This document shows, piece after piece, positions 60,301-64,000 of a stretch of 64,000 nucleotides of DNA. Origin of the DNA: Macrostomum hystrix (lineage: Eukaryota; Platyhelminthes; Macrostomidae); contig CATNEN010000039.1 in NCBI GenBank assembly GCA_950097015.1, forward strand, positions 6,774,501 through 6,838,500, written 5' to 3'. The stretch's first letter is position 1. Every line of letters starts with the position of its first letter. The translations under genes were made by a program, and so were the position numbers. The notes beneath the pieces were generated by a model. That model worked only from the letters and a program-made list of their open reading frames with translations, was not told the origin of the DNA and did not search any database.

Positions 60301-60362
60301 CGATAAACTGTCGGATTGAAGAACAGATCGTCAACTGTCTTCCAGGCCAGAGAGGATGCCAT
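57342..60362 (-). CDS. MRPS22: Mitochondrial ribosomal protein mS22 (MRPS22), 3 exons
   Basis: Metazoan-type small-subunit mitoribosomal protein. Exons: 60362-60003 (120 codons), 58617-58414 (68) and 57881-57342 (179 plus stop); all phase 0, total 367 residues (human 360). Recognisable segments: exon 1 has Ala/Ser-rich low complexity then MTEAQLQERLRKAAILDRHA; exon 2 has KVPPQDRFIAIRESTGRLRT; exon 3 has TYFPLPHRRTVVPSMF, VQFEPNDPQYVRIRDKVYDA and LQATRHFGGLVLHLVLKQR. These match the YFPKEGR, FAQFEPDSTEYIKV and STRYFGGMVWYFV regions of vertebrate MRPS22. Intron 1 (1.4 kb) holds a diverged ~200-bp duplication and a 36-bp array; intron 2 holds a 24-bp array. Confidence 0.9.
57975..58330. repeat. 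24-bp minisatellite in MRPS22 intron 2
   Basis: About 15 units of the type GATGGGAGAACTGGAGTGGG plus ATAA or GTGA, with AATGAGAAGA variants. It occupies most of the 532-bp intron. Confidence 0.9.
58851..59250. repeat. Diverged direct duplication in MRPS22 intron 1
   Basis: Copies begin at 58851 (ACTGTACACAGGCCTCGG) and 59071 (ACTGTTTACAGGCCTCGG), 220 bp apart. Both continue through GACACGGTGTGAAGCCTG or its one-base variant, TGTTGCATTGTTT, ATCCTTCCAA and GGTACACACCAATGCGAC in the same order with many differences between. Non-coding; may be two copies of one element. Confidence 0.7.
59368..59942. repeat. 36-bp minisatellite in MRPS22 intron 1
   Basis: About 16 copies of a 36-bp unit containing GATGAACCTAGATACGAGTC and ATACTTATGACCCATT. 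It ends ~60 bp before the donor side of exon 1. The long open frames on both strands (a 12-residue repeat MNLDTSHTYDPL) are artefacts of the 36-bp period. Confidence 0.94.
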
Positions 60363-60469
60363 CGCTTACCGATGTGTTTCTACGAATAACGATGACGCAA
60401 AGGATATTATGACACTGGAAATGCAAGGTTTGAAATAATTGATTATTATCAAGCCAAACGAGCAAAATT

Positions 60470-60762
60470 ATCTGGCAAATCTATGAGCTAGCAGCCAAAA
60501 GATAGAACCTAATAGACTACAGTGGGCCGCATTGACTGTACAAAGATGAGATTGGGGGGGAGATGAGAGGTGAGACAGGGAAAAGATAACAGGAGAGATG
60601 AGACACGGGAGAGATGAGACACAGGAGAGATGAGACAGAAAAGATAACAGGGGAAAGGATACAAGAGAGACGAGACAGAGGAGATGAGACAGGAAAGATC
60701 AAACAGGATACTGTAGCTTCGAGGGCCGCATCTGGCCCGCGGGCAGGAGTTAGCCGACATCT
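60470..60762 (-). mobile_element. hAT-type MITE family, third copy
   Basis: Read on the minus strand it begins CAGATGTCGGCTAACTCC, continues GCCCGCGGGCCAGATGCGGC, has a CATCTCTCCTGTGTCT-type internal repeat, and reaches TCAATGCGGCCCACTG. That is collinear with the intact element at 13344-13778. Its far end is decayed and no target duplication is evident. It lies just upstream of MRPS22 exon 1. Confidence 0.75.
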
Positions 60763-62038
60763 GATTAAAAGCTAAATTAGAAATTAGTTTAAGAAAAAGG
60801 TACCAATATTTGTTTTTAATGAAAAAAGCGCAAATCAGGCAGCACACAACACACAGAAAATATAATTATTTTAGAGTATTTTCTAGTCACAATCTTGCTA
60901 ACACTTGTAAAGCGTTCTGACTTCGACAAAAGAAATGATACGTTATCATAATATACATAAGTATATAAAAATATAAATATATACAAATTCCCATCCATGC
61001 AGCAGTAGTATCTACTTTTATGCTTAGTTGGTACCACAAACCAAATAAAAACCATCTCGAAAAACATACATAAGGCGGAAGAGATTCAAGCAAAAATTGC
61101 CGCCCATGCATGCCTATTGATGAGTAAATTCAATCCAAAGTGTTGGTTACTGTTCTAGCTACTTAAACAGGCGGGCAAAAAATAGTTAAAACTCTCGAAG
61201 AACACAAAACTCTTTAACACAAAAAAGATATCTTGTTAAATAAGAAATTGTTGCTCTACAGGCAAATTTCAGCAATAATAAATTAACTAAAAAGAGATCG
61301 CAGAGGAGCGGCTATGACACGACGACTGACAGATAAAAAGGCGTCTGTGAGCTACAAAAACGAAAGATCTGGTCCCGAAGCAGGTCTGCCTAGTTACTAG
61401 CGGTGAGGGTATCAGTAGTATATATACAATCATTTCATAGAACCATTTAAGGTGAAGCAAGAAATGAACACATTAGAAAAAATAAAACTACGCTGCATAA
61501 GCATAGAATTAATTGCACATGATTCATATTTCAGCAAAGAAAAACATCTACTCGTATTTCTTACCAGCTTAAAGCGATTCGTCCGATCTAGATTGTTCTA
61601 TAAAATAACCAATAGGATTAGTTTCGATTTAATTCGATTAAGAAGGCACGCGAAATGGGATTTAAGAGAAACAATGTATATCTACAGTAAAATTTGTAAA
61701 AGCAAGTTGTGAAACGATCTCTACGCGTAAGAATTGCCACTTTGATAATTAATTTCTAATTTTATCTGTCAAGATCCAAAAAAATTAGGCTTTAGCCTTC
61801 GAATGCCCCTACGCGATGTACCGGGTTCGATTCCTATTATATTCACGATTCTAGGCACGCTGAGTGAGATGGCTTAAAGCAGCTTAGAGCAGAAGCAACA
61901 AAATTGATGGCAATCTAATGACAAACAATCACTAAGGCATGCTGTGCATAACACTCTAACCAAGATGTCTAAAAATTCAAATCTTTGAAAAGCGGATTTG
62001 TTCCTAACAAAACGTCCGAAAAAACACGCCAAATCTTA
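60763..62038. other. Non-coding spacer / probable LATS 3' flank
   Basis: AT-rich, no gene recognised. Contains a B-box-like GGGTTCGATTCCT at about 61823 with no complete tRNA fold. Confidence 0.45.

Positions 62039-64000
<1,962 letters not shown>

Noticed and set aside
61800-61850. tRNA gene near a GGGTTCGATTCC motif
   Set aside because: Only a B-box-like motif; no pairing acceptor, D or anticodon arms.

Overview
The window is animal nuclear DNA. Its genes are intron-split with GT-AG boundaries and match metazoan families: UNC119, dynamin-related DRP1, METTL14, mitoribosomal proteins S7 and S22, Mediator subunits MED8 and MED31, two SRSF7-like splicing factors and the Hippo kinase LATS/Warts. 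Exons are GC-rich, while introns and spacers are AT-rich. Introns are packed with minisatellites, each with its own unit, and tRNA-derived SINEs, hAT-type and TA-flanked MITEs and a LINE relic are present. This would suit a repeat-rich invertebrate such as a free-living flatworm, but species cannot be fixed from the sequence and that placement is inference.

Layout: 1-0.6 kb holds a 21-bp array and the last coding exon of an unrecognised plus-strand gene. 0.6-4.7 kb is non-coding with a 30-bp array, a degenerate tRNA-Ile-like sequence, a GTGA microsatellite and a 17-bp array. UNC119 (minus, 4682-6417, 5 exons) and DRP1 (plus, 6829-17275, 8 exons) lie head to head across about 410 bp; the DRP1 introns contain two MITEs, a SINE, a hAT element and four separate minisatellites. 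17.6-22.9 kb is repeat- and relic-rich: a 254-bp higher-order array, a decayed hAT copy, a LINE 3' end, a frameshifted PAN/LamG-like coding piece and a SINE. METTL14 (minus, 22879-27514, 4 exons) carries an internally deleted DDE transposon in one intron. From 27773 to 45350 runs one uninterrupted 34-bp satellite, 517 units by my count. After it come MRPS7, MED8, MED31, two SRSF7-like genes, MRPS22 and LATS (partial), all on the minus strand.

The gene set is mostly housekeeping: m6A writing (METTL14), mitochondrial translation and fission (MRPS7, MRPS22, DRP1), Mediator head/middle subunits (MED8, MED31), splicing (SRSF7-like) and Hippo signalling (LATS). The most unusual features are the 41-bp same-strand overlap between MED31 and MED8 coding sequences, the very regular 34-bp satellite, and introns filled almost from splice site to splice site by private minisatellites. 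Exon coordinates were deduced by hand from splice signals, reading-phase continuity and remembered family sequences; no alignment was run.
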